The notes under the pieces were generated by a model, which was not told the DNA's origin, did not search any database, and saw nothing but the letters and a program-made list of their open reading frames with translations. A stretch of 64,000 bases of DNA from Cyathus striatus (Eukaryota; Basidiomycota; Agaricomycetes; Agaricales; Nidulariaceae), in the NCBI GenBank assembly GCA_025738555.1, contig JAOVFP010000014.1:930001-994000 (forward strand), given 5' to 3'. Shown piece by piece: positions 46,560 through 59,191 of this stretch (its first letter is position 1; every line of letters begins with the position of its first letter). The translations under genes were made by a program, and so were the position numbers.

Positions 46560-48044
46560 CCAAAAAACACAACCTGCACTAAAACCCGGAGATGAGAAGA
46601 AAACGGAGTACCCCCTCCTAGAAGTATCCCCTCCAGCTGGTTGCATCCCGCGAATCGTAGCAACGGGCACATTCTGCATAGCGAGTGTGGGTGAGGTTAA
46701 CAGCTGGGTTCAGGGCGGATGATCCGGAGAGGGCGTTAATAAGTGAAGGAAAGGGGAGGAAGGGGACAGATCCACGAGCAGAACAAGGGGTCATGAAGAA
46801 CCAGAATAGAGGAGGGTTGTGCGGTGAGTATGTGCGTGAGATTGATGGATCGATGAGCTGGAGAGGGTATTAGTAAGTGAACAAAAGTGGAGAAGGGGAA
46901 CGGAACCACGAGCAGAAGAAGGGCGCATGGCGGGGAACAGAGAGCGAAGAAACTTAAAGGAGATGAGACGAGGCACACTTACGTTGTTTGACCTTAACCT
47001 AGCTCATCTTCCCTACAACGGCACCCACTCCCTTCGTAGTTGAGTCCCAAACAAGTGCGTGACGTTCCCGGGGGCGACCGCCATGTCCTTTCGCGAGCCG
47101 AGGTACACTTGGTGCTTTCAGCTGTCATTTGCCATTGAAAAGGGTGAGGGGGCGCTTTGAGGCGAGGTGGTGTGCTGTTGGGAAGAAGTTAGCGAGGTGA
47201 ACACTGAAGACTATGAAATACGAGGAACGGAAGACGGGTTGTAGGTTATGGGGAAGGGACGCAAAGGTGGCAGGTAGGGATGACAAGCAGGGAAGCAAGA
47301 GTTAGAGTTGGCGATGAACCAAAAGGAGAAATGAGCAGTGAGTGATTCGATGTAGGGAGTTAGTACGAGAAAGGTTGAAGGAGAAGGGAAGATGTTGTCA
47401 AATTGAGAAAAGGGGGGTGGAAAGAAAGAGAAGAACGAAGACGGAAAGCAATTCAGTAGAACTTCGACATACCCTGGATCTGCCCTCGCACATGCGTATT
47501 CAACGTAAACACCTGCTACCGCTTCATATTCGAAGATGAATGCTTTATCCCATAAACAGTGTTTGTCGACACCCGTCCTCATGCACTCGCAAACAACTGG
47601 TGCGGGATACGACCTGCAATTCTTGCTATTGTGTTCTCACTTGTAAGAATGGGAATAAGAGACCTTCGTAATCTTATTACGAATACATACCAGATAATAG
47701 TCAAGTGGCTTGTGAGGAGGGGGCGTGATATCATGGTCCATTGCAAGCCAGCAGTGTGCACTACTGTGTCAGCGAGAACGAGGGATTGATTGAGCTGCAG
47801 AGAGTGGCGATAAGTGACTTTGCTGGAGGCTTCGCAAGACGTTGTGAGCGTAAATGTAGTATAAGCATTATGGTACGATAGCAAAAAAGAAGTTATAACG
47901 CCATGAAGTGGAAAAGCGAAGAGCAAGCGATCAAGAGAGCTCTCAGCTCAGAGAGAGCAGCCGCGAAGCTGCGGCGGGACACCACCAAACATTGAAACAA
48001 CCCTACTCCTTAGTACCACAAGCCACGTGCGCACACTCGTCAAT
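46560..48044 (+). repeat. Composite repeat R1, copy B
   Basis: It shares landmarks with copies A and C (TTGACCTTAACCTAGCTCATC near 46987, GTGCTGTTGGGAAG near 47172, ACACCACCAAACA near 47980). At its left end the minus strand has a 3' acceptor TTTTAGTGCAG followed by VVFFGLGTRMG, homologous to copy C, where the frame is longer. It is interrupted by stops and counts as a relic. Confidence 0.6.
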
Positions 48045-48240
48045 GGGTCGATGGCGTAGTTGGTTCTCGCACACAGAACGTTCCCAGTTCGAGCCTGGGG
48101 AGACTCATGTAATGACGGGACGGTGTGTTTTTTCGACTCCTTAAAGCTGGAAACAAGTGACAATTTTTGTCAAATTATATACTCTCGCTCGTACCAATTG
48201 AATCCGTAAAAAAAATAAACCACATGACGGATATGCTCAG
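48045..48240 (+). repeat. tRNA-Val-derived SINE, copy 3 (truncated body)
   Basis: The head at 48045-48107 is the best-preserved copy with the 11-nt anticodon deletion. The body reaches TACTCTCGCTCGTACCAATTG and GCTCAGAGGTATTACGTA, shared with the copy at 44543, and then diverges. Confidence 0.75.
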
Positions 48241-48509
48241 AGGTATTACGTACCTTGGTGGTATCCTTACAATAGTTCCAATGTCTACCAAGACTTTTCC
48301 TTGTCTTCTGCGACAATAGCTATATCATGACTTTTGTCCCTTCCCTCTCGAGTTCAGACTCCAGAGTGAGACATTCAGTAGTACTAGCTCTAAGACCTAC
48401 TACACAACGACTTTTCTGTGATAAATAATTAAATCACCAGTGAGAAACAACTCTATTAGGTAAGACTGTGTTCGTAACTTATTATCATGATGTGTGCAAG
48501 CTCACCAAT

Positions 48510-49050
48510 AGGTCGATGGCGTAGTTGGTTACACTACAATATCAACCCATTGTAATTTGTTCGAGCCTGGGAAGACTCGTGCTGAACAGAATTGTGCTTC
48601 AAATTTTTCGACTGTTGGCTCTCAACCTCTCACTTTTCTTTCAACCTCTTGAATTGGCGTTTGTATTACAAGAACAAGCAGGCGAAGTGGTAAAGCAAGT
48701 ACCTTTATGAAACAAGGAACTGAAATGGTTATAGTCACCATCTATTATACATTGATTATACACTCTCATCAGTTTCATAATGAATATCATAACAATAACT
48801 GCCTCCTTTATTAACTTTTGTATAGTGACCATTGGTGGGGACAATTTAATCACATGAACTTCATAATGACAATATTGTACAAGATGAGAAGGTACAACAA
48901 CACTGCCTGAGCTATTTTTGCATATTAGAGGCAGAAAACTGATTTTTTGTTCATCCAACTCCATCAGTGTGCACCATACCAAATTTGAGATAACTGTTAA
49001 AAAGTAGGTGGCTTCAGTCAATTATAAGACAAGTAGGTGAAGAGGTAACA
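48510..49050 (+). repeat. tRNA-like SINE, variant head, CpG-depleted body
   Basis: The head (48510-48578) keeps box A and box B words of the tRNA-Val family but has a different middle, TACAAT-ATCAACCC-ATTGTA, that can form its own hairpin. The body is homologous to 44900-45115 and 60312-60498 but most of their CpG sites read TG or CA here. It ends with AATTATAAGACAAGTAGGTG, shared with 60470. Confidence 0.6.
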
Positions 49051-49133
49051 CAGCCATTGTGCTCCTTGTCTTCCTGTCTGGCTGAGAGACAGAATTTAGC
49101 CAATAATCCAGATTCCATGTGAAATTAGAGTCA

Positions 49134-50123
49134 TGGCTTTCTTTGTGATTGATCGCTGTCAGTGAGCAGCGAGGGTGCACACTGTATCCCACCGGGGGGT
49201 TGAATGATTTCAAATGTACTATGTCGGAATCAATACTTACCATGAAATCAATCAATTGTATTTAGTTAGAAATCATTGTAGTAAATTTCAATCAATGCAA
49301 AATCAATGCAAAATCAATGCAAAATCAATGTGAAATCAATGAAGAATAGAATCAATGAGGAATCGTTGCGATAACAAAATCAATAAAAAGCAAATCAATT
49401 AGTATTAAATGTGTCTTATGGTCCCTAACTGTGAGTGTAATGTTACATCAGGGTTGTTAACCATGTGAGCATAGCCACTACACCATTAGGGCTTTTATAG
49501 GTAGTGCACTTCTGGGTACTTAACCAATACCTCACTGTCATTTCAATGGACTTCATGCAAATTGGCAATTTTAGTGACATATGAAGAACTTAGTTATTTT
49601 TCGATATGTCTGAATCTATGTTACATTAGCACTGTGGTATGAAATTTATGTGATCTAAATATTAATTCCACCATGGTTTCATGTCCTTAATTTCATTTTT
49701 TATGAAGTGTCCAACAATATATAAAAATTGTATAAGTAGTGACAGTGAAGTATTGGTTAAGTACCGGAAGTGTGCTACCTATAAAAGCCCTAATGGTGTA
49801 GTGGCTATGCTCACATGGTTAACAACCCTGATATAACATTACACTCACAGTTAGGGACCATAAGACACATTTAATACTAATTGATTTGCTTTTTATTGAT
49901 TTTGTTATCGCAACAATTCCTCATTGATTCTATTCTTCATTGATTTTGCATTGATTTCACATTGATTGAAATTTACTACAATGATTTCTAACTAAATACA
50001 ATTGATTGATTTCATGGTAAGTATTGATTCTGACATAGTACATTTGAAATCATTCAACCCCCTGGTGGGATACAGTGCACACCCTCGCTGCTCACTGACA
50101 GCGATCAATCACAAAGAAAGCCA
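49134..50123. mobile_element. Foldback element 1 (long terminal inverted repeats)
   Basis: Inverted arms of about 400 bp (49134-49552 and about 49735-50123) flank a 180-base centre. The outer ends read TGGCTTTCTTTGTGATTGAT. The left arm holds two extra copies of an 11-bp unit (ATCAATGCAAA) relative to the right arm. There is no coding capacity. The arms are related to those of the element at 55985. Confidence 0.85.
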
Positions 50124-50989
50124 CTGGTGGAAATTAATCTGCCAACCATTTGGACTGGAAAACTAATATTTGGTAGGTGTCTCTGCCAAAACACGTCCAC
50201 CTGGAGTGTGTGGAATAGCTAGAAATTCCATGGAAATTCCCTGGACTTTCTGGGTAGTCCATGGATTCCATCTGGACTCTGAAAGGAATTTAGCAGGGAG
50301 GGTAAAGACCTTTAGTTATATAACATGTGTACATAGGGATATACTTTTACAGTAAATGAAACAATATAATGGAAGAGCTGAAGGTCAACCAGATAAGTGA
50401 ACTACAGATGCTCATTGAATGGTAATAGAACAATGAAACACTATTCTAAAGGTGTACATGTTCCATTTATTCAACATGCTCTCTACAAAGTTATTTATTG
50501 CTCTTGTCAGTGGTATTACAACTTATCCAGTCACATCCATGGCAAAATTTTGAGAAGTTTAATCTGCATAAAGATGTGGTTTTACCCATGATGACAATGG
50601 TGTCAAAGTCACATAATATGGATCTTAAATAGTTAGGTACCCAGAAAAGTAAATTCCCATATTTATCTCCAATCCAGCCATCTTGATGACAGGATGAATA
50701 GATAGATGATCCACCCAATAATAGCAAATTTGTTAAATGAACTATATCAAAAATAATTAGTAAATTTCATTTCAGTCATATACAAATCATGTGAGTTAAC
50801 AGATGTCAAATGTAAGTTTCTAAAACAGTGACATGAGTACAAATAAGTTAACCCCATACATATCACAAACCTTATATGTCGGTTCTTCAAGTTAAGTGGT
50901 ACTTGCTTCCAAAATATAGAAGATGCTACCTGTTTGACATAATTTGTGTCACCTTCGGATGAAGCAGCAGCAAGTATGGCACTCTCTAC
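50124..50989. other. AT-rich, CpG-poor spacer
   Basis: No gene was recognised between the foldback element and the broken 3' end of the NLR relic. A WD-repeat-like continuation is not visible left of 50990. Confidence 0.4.
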
Positions 50990-53900
50990 ATCTCATATTC
51001 TCACAGTTTTGTCATATGAACCAGATACTACTTGCTTTCCATCAGGAGAAAATGCTACAGATGTAACCATATCTGTATGACCTTCAAATTCAGCAGTAAT
51101 TGTGCCACTCTTCACATCCCAAATTTTGATAGTTTTGTCATTTGAACCAGATACAACTTGCTTTCTATTTGGAGAAAATGCTACAGATGTGATCCAACAT
51201 GTATGACCTTTAAATGGACCAGCTGTAATGTTGCCTCTCTCCACATCCCATATTCTCACAGTTTTGTCATATGAGCCAGATATGACTTGCTTTCCATCTG
51301 CAGAATATGCTACACAACTAATCATATCTGAGTGACCTTCAAATGGACCTGCAGTAATTGTGCCACTATCCACATCCCATATTCTTACAGTTTTGTCATA
51401 TGAGCCTAATACCACTTGCTTTCCATCTGGAGAAAATGCTACAGATGTATCAATATCTGTATGACCTTCAAATGGACCAGCAGAAATTGTACCACTATCT
51501 ACATCCCATGTTATCATAGTGTCTCCATATGAGCCAGATATCTCTTGCTTTGCATGAGGATAAAATGCTACAGATTTGAAAAAACTTGTATGATGGTAAA
51601 ATAGACAAGCATCAATTGTTCTGCTCTTAACATTCCATATTCTCACTGTTCTGTCATATGAGCCAGATACAACTTGTTTTCCATCTGGAGAAAATGCGAC
51701 AGATGTAACATTATTTGTATGACCTGAAAAAGGACCAGCAGCAACTGTGCCATTCTCCACATCCCATATTCTCATAGTGTTGTCATATGAACCAGATACA
51801 ACTTGCTTTCCATTTGGAAAAAATGCTACAGATTTGAGCAAACTTGTATGACCTTCAAATGGACCAGCAGCAACTGTGCCACTTGCCACATCCCATATTC
51901 TTACAGTTTTGTCACATGAGCCTGATACCACATGCTTTCCATCTGCAGAATATGCTACACAATTAATCATATCTGAGTGACCCTCAAATGGACCAGCAGT
52001 AATTGTGCCACTATCCACATCCCATATTCTTACAGTTTTGTCATATAGCCTAATACCACTTGCTTTCCATCTGGAGAAAATGCTACAGATGTGACCAAAC
52101 CTATATGGCCTTCAAATTCAGCTACAATTGTACCACTCTCCACATTCCAAATTTTGACAGTTCTATTAACTGAGCCAGATACAACTTGCTTTCCATTGGG
52201 AGAAAATGCTACTGAGACCCCAGCTTCAGAAAATTTAATTGAAACAACAGCAACTGTGCCACTCTCTACATCCCATATTCTCAGTGTTGTCATATGGGCC
52301 AGATAAAACTTGCTTTCCATCTGCAGAATATGCTACAGATATGATTACATCTTTGTGGCCTTGAAATGGACCAGCAATAATTTTACCTGTTATTATATCC
52401 CATATAGCTATTATATTGTTAGTTAATCTGACAAGAATGTGATTTCCACAGTGGGAAAATGCAACACAGGTAACACCAGAAGTATGGTGGTAAACCTTTA
52501 TTCCTTTGTACATCCAGTCCTGCTCTGTGTTCCCCAGTCTGGGGATGGTGTTTCTAAATTTATCTTGATATTGATTCAGTATGACTGATTTTTGAGGTGC
52601 AAATGGTAGTGCAGATATATAGATATGTGGTGCACTGGTGGTGATAGGAACATAGAAATGCATTAGAAACTCAATAGCATCATTAATGAATTCTTCTACT
52701 CTCATTTCATTCTGTACATTGTGTTCAGTCAAAGTAAAAGTATGATTTTTGAGATGCTTACTTTCAGACAAATGTTTAGCAATGCTTTTAGTTGACCTAA
52801 AGCCCTGGGAATTTCACATAATAAACTCATAACTTCTAGCCAGTACAAAAATTTATTGTGCAAAAAAGTAATCAATGCTTGTTCCACTTCAATTCTGTTT
52901 TCATGTGTTGGAATATCCATTTGATGTAGAGGCCAGTACATGCAGCAATACTTCAAATAGTTTGGAATGTATTTCTGAATTATTTCAGGTAAATTATCTA
53001 TATCTTCATTTTTGTTGTATGATGATTCCAGATGACATATATTGAACTTCAGTTTACTATTTAGAATATGATAAACTCCCATTGCCAATTTGATAGATGA
53101 AACAGTTTTGTTGATCTTATACTGTGTAATTTGACATCTTTCAACTAAGAATTCTATGAATGATAAATGTCTGGTGGTCACTTTTCCTTGATCAATAGAT
53201 ATTACAGGTGATAAAAATTTCAGAATTATTTGAATTTGATCATTAAGATCATCATCTTCATTTTCATCAATAAAGTACTGTATATCATTTATATCTAGTG
53301 GAGTTTTTGCCAGGATTATGATTGCAATTATATTATGCACCATAATTTTCTCTTTTTCACTCCAGTTTCCAAAGGAGCTTCTTAAAAATTGAATGTACAA
53401 GTTATCAATACCAGTAACTGTACTGTCTTCTTGGTTTTCCAGCACACTTTTAAGTTTTCTTCTGGGTCATATGTTGTGTTCATTTGAATTGACAAATTCT
53501 ACAATAGTAGAGGCATAAATGAACAATCCACCAGCCTTATGTGCTGTTTTATATGGGTCTTCTTCACTTGGTTTCCAGTTCAACCAGTCATATTTTTCCT
53601 CAAATTTGTGTTTGAGATAATACATTATATCATTTTTAGTTTCTGATTCTGCATTAAAACCAATTTCCAATTCATAGTCAATGCATAGCTCAGCATTCTC
53701 AAGCTTTGCTGGCTTGTAGCCTTGTCTTCCTGTAATTATGAGTTTACAATTTTTTGGACATTTTGACCAAGAAAACAAAGTATTGATGAAAATATCCATG
53801 TCAGCAGATTGTTTGCATTCATCAAGTGCATCAATAATCATAACTGGATTTTGCAATTTACTCATATGTTGTTGAAAGCTCATACAGATAAGATGCTCAA

Positions 53901-54517
53901 AGTGCCATTCAATATCTTGGATTCTGAAAGTGTTATCAAGATTAATTGCCATCACTTCAGCAATAACTGTATGTTTGGAGGCCATAGTAGTAGCTGTAGT
54001 GCACCACACAGTGCAGGGATCACTAAGAAATATGTCATCTCTTTTGAAGAAGTGATAGCCAATGAGTCTTTTGGACTGAGAAAGCTTGGAAACCAAAGTA
54101 GAAGCAATTGCTGACTTCCCAGTCCCTGGATATCCAGTAATCCACAATATGTTAGGTGTGGACTCATCTAACAGCAAACTAGTTGAATATATCTTCATAA
54201 GTAATTAACCAGACATGTCACATACCAAATTCATTGAGTCAGTTATAAATTTTCTGAAGTATTTCCTTTCTTGTTCCTTCCATGCAATTTAGAACATAAT
54301 GTCCTTCTTGGGACACTGGCTTAAGAAGACTAATCTTGGCTTCAATGTCATTTCTGCCCCCTCCATGAATATTCACATTATTCACATCTCGGCCCACAAC
54401 AGTAACATTTGTATTTTCCATATTTACACTGTGTACATTGTTGAGCATTTCTGCAGTTGAAGAAATCATAGTTGAATATTTCTTGTAGTTGAGTTCATCA
54501 GCTCTTGTTCTGAGCAT
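50990..54517 (-). pseudogene. NACHT-WD40 NLR (NWD/HET-E-like), inactivated
   Basis: From the right: an N-terminal exon (VVGRDVNNVNIHGGG, then LLKPVSQEGH and NCMEGTRKEILQKI), a NACHT NTPase with Walker A GYPGTGKSAIAS and Walker B PVMIIDALDEC, a winged-helix-like helical region, one clean 50 bp intron (near 52723-52772, GTAAGC...TACAG), and 11-12 near-identical WD40 repeats. Breaks seen: an in-frame TGA at about 54239 where a conserved Trp fits (KIYN-W-LNEF); a stop and two compensating frame changes at 53445-53470; a 2-base loss near 52290; a 1-base loss near 52048 relative to an otherwise near-identical repeat at 51396; and TGA replacing the WD Trp at 50990-50992. Intact relatives act in non-self recognition and programmed cell death in fungi. 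CpG is almost absent (two in 3.5 kb). Confidence 0.88.
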
Positions 54518-55984
54518 TGAGGATCACAGTGGTGGGGGGAAGGAAGGAGTCAATCTTGTAGGTTGACTTTATAAGAGTTGGCATGAAGAACCGACATCAC
54601 ACACTGATGGATAACTGATAGGTCCCATAAATGTGGCATTCAGCCAGCTATGCACTCAGGGCTATAGATGTATTATGTTCACATACCATGATCATGGGAC
54701 CAATATGGAATGCTTCCTGTACATATTGCAGGAACTATGCAACAATACTTAGTTGTGAAATTCCAAAGATGGATAGATTGATCCATCTTATGGGCACTTG
54801 GCAGGCATGCAGCGCTCTCAGATGTCACTGTGTCAGATCAGATAAGCGAAGAGCTACCACTTCGAAGACGTCGGAGAGGCATAATTAACACACTTGACAA
54901 TGCCTGACAGGTTGAAGTTTGTCAAGTGATCATGGAATATATGGACTAGTTATCATTCGAGCGAAGCCTTGTTGGAGATGCATAGGCACTACTTATGTGG
55001 GCCATTTATGTAATGGATGCTATCTTATGAGGAAATGGCCATGTAATCTATCCACATCGCTTGTGTGTCGACACTATGCTCATCCTCGAAGCCTCAAGAA
55101 TATCTACTAATCCTTAGCTCTATATTTCGATTATGTTAGTGAGATCTAGTCCCTTAGCACTATCACTGTCTTCCAACAACACGTTACTAGGCAACACACA
55201 GCGTGAGTGATACCTGTCAGGCTGTCTTTGTCTCATTGACATCAGTTAAGCTCCATTGATATTCTAGTCCCTGCTTCGAGACAAGACCGAAGTGAGAATT
55301 GTCATTCTCAAGCCTTGGTGAGTTACTGGGACGGGAACACTGGCAGCTGTTGGTTCATATACTAAGGACATGGGTGAGCTCTTCTACATGATTTTATGTT
55401 TCAGTACTCGTTAGCATGGGCAAGGGCTTGACCTTAGAAGTTTTTACTGTAAGCGGTTACATTATACAGCTTATTTATGAGGTGTTAAGGTTAGAGCCTG
55501 CGAGGGGGATTGGGATGAGGGTCACCAACGCGCCCTGACACTCTTGCCTTATGTGGTATCGAAAAATTTCGAACCAGCGCGGTTACAACTTCCATGGCAC
55601 CCATACATATCTCCTTGTGCGTGGTGCTTTTCGACTACTTATGCTCATACGGCCACTTTGAGAAGTTATTGGGGGAAGAGCTAAGTGCAACGCCGACAAC
55701 ATGTAAAACATTGGTAGAATGGAACAGACATATATTACTAAATATAACATTTCGTACTTAAACCTATATCCCATACCCAAGAATGTAAACCTCCACGTCG
55801 TGCATCATCCTCCCAATATCTACCATGTCCCTCATTGCACTGGCATTCCATGCTTCCCTCACTGTACACCTCATCCATGCAGGCATACACGATGACAGTT
55901 TGCTTTCGCATCTGACCTATCGAAGTCTGCTGGACAGATGACCTAAGAAGTTTGCGTCTGCAGAATCTGCTGACACCAGAGTCG
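54518..55984. other. Intergenic; nothing recognised
   Basis: This spans the NLR promoter side and the sequence up to foldback element 2. CpG frequency rises again from about 54.8 kb. There is no supported gene. Confidence 0.4.
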
Positions 55985-58097
55985 TGGCTATCATTGTGAT
56001 TGATCACTGTCGGTAAGCAGTGGGGGTGTGCAATGTTTCACCACTGAGAGCTTGATTGATTGCAATTTGAGTTGGCACAATCAATGTATTCCTCTAAAAT
56101 CAATTATAAGTATGTAGTTAGAAATCATTGAATATATAATTGAGATCTATCATGTTAAGTACGAAATCATTGAATATATAGTTGGGATCTATTATCCAAA
56201 GTGCAGAATCATTCAATAAATGGAATCAACACTGTGTCCAAATTGAAATCAATACCGTAACTGAATCAATAAAAATCAAATCAATAGAAATTGTAATACA
56301 ATCCTTCCAAATAAATGGTCCCCAACAACGATACCCACATGTAAGTAGGGTTTTTAACCATATGTACTTAACCAGTAGGCTATTCAGTCTTGTATAGGTG
56401 ACGCGCTTCACTGTATTTAACCTCTATTTGACTACTACTACTACGGACTTCGTGAAATAAAGACTTCCGTGTGTCATGAAAACCAACTTTTAATTGCAAG
56501 GCATTGAAGTGCATTATAACTCCTTAATGCATGGCCTACTTTACAAGGCATATAATCGAGGACGAAAGCCTTCACGACATTATAAAACTTGGCTGGAAGT
56601 GTTACAATATACCCCGAGGTTCACGTGTACTATTAAGATGAAGTAGATAACCATGCAATTGATTTTAAGCTGACATCCCATTTTGGTATATAAAAAAACG
56701 ATGATATTTTTGCCTAATTGAGTATGCAAAGAATAGCTATGTTTATCAACTACAACTCCAGAAAAGTAAAGCAATATTTCCATTCTAGTACACATGCTTT
56801 GTATGTTGTCTACCCATGAGTAACACTACATACCGTGTCACATAGACATCACTAGTCAGCTACCCACTGTTAACATAACATAGATAAAATAACATCGCTT
56901 ACCAGTAGTTTACTTACCTCTGGGGTTATCCACTTACAACTTAAAGCTACTTAGTTCTTAAGTTATGCGATACCCAGCAAGAGTGTTGTCCTTTTATGCA
57001 TTTTGAACAGGTGGTTAGTCAGCATCCACTGGATCTTGTTCCATAGTCTGGACAAAGACACTTGCAAGACCCGGACTGAAGCGCAGCCTCTTCGAGAAAG
57101 GTCTGGATTCTTTACACTCTTAGCTTATAGGTCTTTCTCCTTCAAGTCATGTCACAAATCTTGAAGTGATGATCTCGATACTTCTCACATTTATTTTAAT
57201 TCATCTCGTGTGACCCATTCCATGAGTCACTAGTCACTGGTGACTGGTGACCTGACATATAACAAATATGATGAGGGTTAATACGTGATACATATTATTA
57301 CCGTACACTATAATCTAGACATAATCTTAAGAATACATTATGATTGGTTATATCAAGTCACAGGATTAGTACGATGAGACACGCTTTACAGCGCCATATA
57401 ATAGCATTTCAATACCTGAGCAGACACTTTTCAAGCGTTTTGCAATGATGTTTAAGGCTAAATATATTGCAATGTGGTTTCGACTTTCGTGACAGTGTTC
57501 CCTCCCCTTCATCTACATGTTTCCTGCTAGATAATTTATAAATTATTGTATTTAAACACTAAATAATGTTAGAACTCATGTTTAGCTTAATCATGTACTG
57601 AACTACTGTGGCAATGTGTACATGAAGACATAAGGGAACATGCTTCATTTCACAAAGTCCGTAGTAATAGTAGTCAAATAGAGGTTAAATACAGTGAAGC
57701 GCATCACCTATACAAGACTGAATAGCCTACCGGTTAAGTACATATGGTTAAAGACCCTACTTACATGTGGGTATTGTCGTTGGGGACCATTTATTTGAAA
57801 GGATTGGATTACAATTTCTATTGATTTGATTTTTATTGATTCAGTTATGGTATTGATTCTGTTTATTGAATTATTTCGCACTTTGGATAATAGATCCCAA
57901 CTATATATTCAATGATTTCATACTTAACATGATAGATCCCAATTATATATTCAATGATTTCTAACTACATACTTATAATTGATTTTAGAGGAATACATTG
58001 ATTGCGCCAACTCAAATTGCAATCAATCAAGCTCCTGGTGGTGAAACATTGCGCACCCCCGCTGCTTACCGACAGCGATCAATCGCAAAGACAGCCA
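55985..58097. mobile_element. Foldback element 2 (long terminal inverted repeats)
   Basis: Arms at 55985-56457 and 57647-58097 are inverted copies, starting TGGCTATCATTGTGATTGAT and TGGCTGTCTTTGCGATTGAT. The 1.2 kb centre has no gene. Both arms include internal repeats of a segment with TCATTGAATATATA. Shared words with element 1 (GATTGATCGCTGTC, TTAACCATATG, TATAGGTGRCGC-type) make one family. The centre holds a 26-bp near-palindrome. Confidence 0.85.
57226..57251. repeat. 26-bp near-perfect palindrome
   Basis: GTCACTAGTCAC is followed by its near-inverse TGGTGACTGGTGAC; 11 of 13 pairs match. It lies within the centre of foldback element 2. Confidence 0.7.
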
Positions 58098-58600
58098 CTG
58101 GTGGACACCACGCTTCTTCAATGGCCGCTCGGAGACCTGTACAGCTTACGTAGAGGAAAAATAGGAGAAGGGGAAGCGATACGCAGGTCGAGAGCGAGTC
58201 CATACAAGTCCTACCATATGCGCAGTCAACGCATCATATTTCAGTATTGGGCACGAGAGAACCGCTTCGAATGCATAGCTATGATACGCAGATCGTTATG
58301 CGCACTGATAACATAGGAGCCGAGAAGAATACGCGCTGGACATCCAACATTAGGGATACTAACCATCGCTGGAGTCTAGGAAGATGTTAGCTTCAGGTTG
58401 ACGAGAAGCAACGAACGAAGGGAGGAAGGACATGGGATGTATGGAAGAGGAGCAAACGAAGGAGCGATGGAAGACAAGAGAGGAGATGGAGAAAAGGAGG
58501 TATGTAACGTGAACGCCAAGGAGAAAAGATTGAATCGAGAACACAGGGAGACCGAACATACCTTCACGCTTCCAGCTTCTCACTCCCGTCACTCCCCCCG
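58098..58600. other. Spacer leading into a purine-rich repeat
   Basis: There is no supported gene. From 58380 the sequence becomes AG-rich and resembles 45240-45400. Confidence 0.4.
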
Positions 58601-58694
58601 CCTTCGATCCTAACCCCAACGACCCATTTCACCCACAATGTCCATGTGAATGGTGCGCTGCAAAAGTGCATGCGTTCCATAGAGCGTTTAAGGT
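58601..58694 (+). pseudogene. CxC-like exon fragment
   Basis: The frame FHPQCPCEWCAAKVHAFHRA runs into a donor-like GTAATT at 58694. The C-x-C-x2-C pattern followed by Lys and His recalls the cluster in the gene at 21924. No start or continuing exon was found. Confidence 0.35.
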
Positions 58695-58890
58695 AATTGA
58701 ACTAGAGATAACACTTCAGCTTCGTGAGTAATCGTACATAATGGGTGATAAAGGTAGTATGAACGGAGAAAGTAAAGGGAAGAGGGGAAGAAGGGAATGG
58801 GAGAAGGGAAGGAGCGATAAATGGCAGAGAGGATGAGGAAGGTGAGGGAAGGGAAGGGAGGAACGGAAAGGTCTTCAACAATCGCAAACG

Positions 58891-59191
58891 TCATGAGTAC
58901 GAGCACAAAGCACTGCCCAACCTGGCACTGTCAGCTCCATGGCCACGGCCAGGCTTAGCGATCACCACTGCACTGTCCCTATCTCGTAGACGCGATAGAA
59001 TACGACTCTCCACCAGTATCGCGTTGCCCATCCCCGTCCCCAGTCCAAAAAACATCACCTGCACAAGAAATCGTAAACGAGAAGAAGAGCTGACATACCC
59101 TCTCCTCCCCTCCCCTCGTAGAACCATTCAGACGCAGGGTTCGAAGTTCTCCTCTAGCTGGTTGCTTCCCGTGGATCTTCTCGACGGGCAC
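58891..59191 (-). pseudogene. Relic with FFGLGTGMG exon in composite repeat
   Basis: On the minus strand HGKQPARGEL and LRLNGSTRGGEE join across a 48-base intron (GTATGT...TTGTGCAG) to VMFFGLGTGMGNAILVESR and a further 45 codons to a stop at 58891. The same intron and VVFFGLGT word appear at about 46560 in copy B, showing a shared coding ancestor carried by the repeat. No family is recognised. Confidence 0.35.

Noticed and set aside
46115..46582. 155-codon plus-strand frame
   Set aside because: Purine-rich repeat translated as Glu/Arg/Lys; lies in a degenerate repeat and matches no family.
48510..48578. Possible second true tRNA gene
   Set aside because: Box A and box B words are present but the T-arm does not pair and the acceptor strands do not match; better seen as a variant SINE head.
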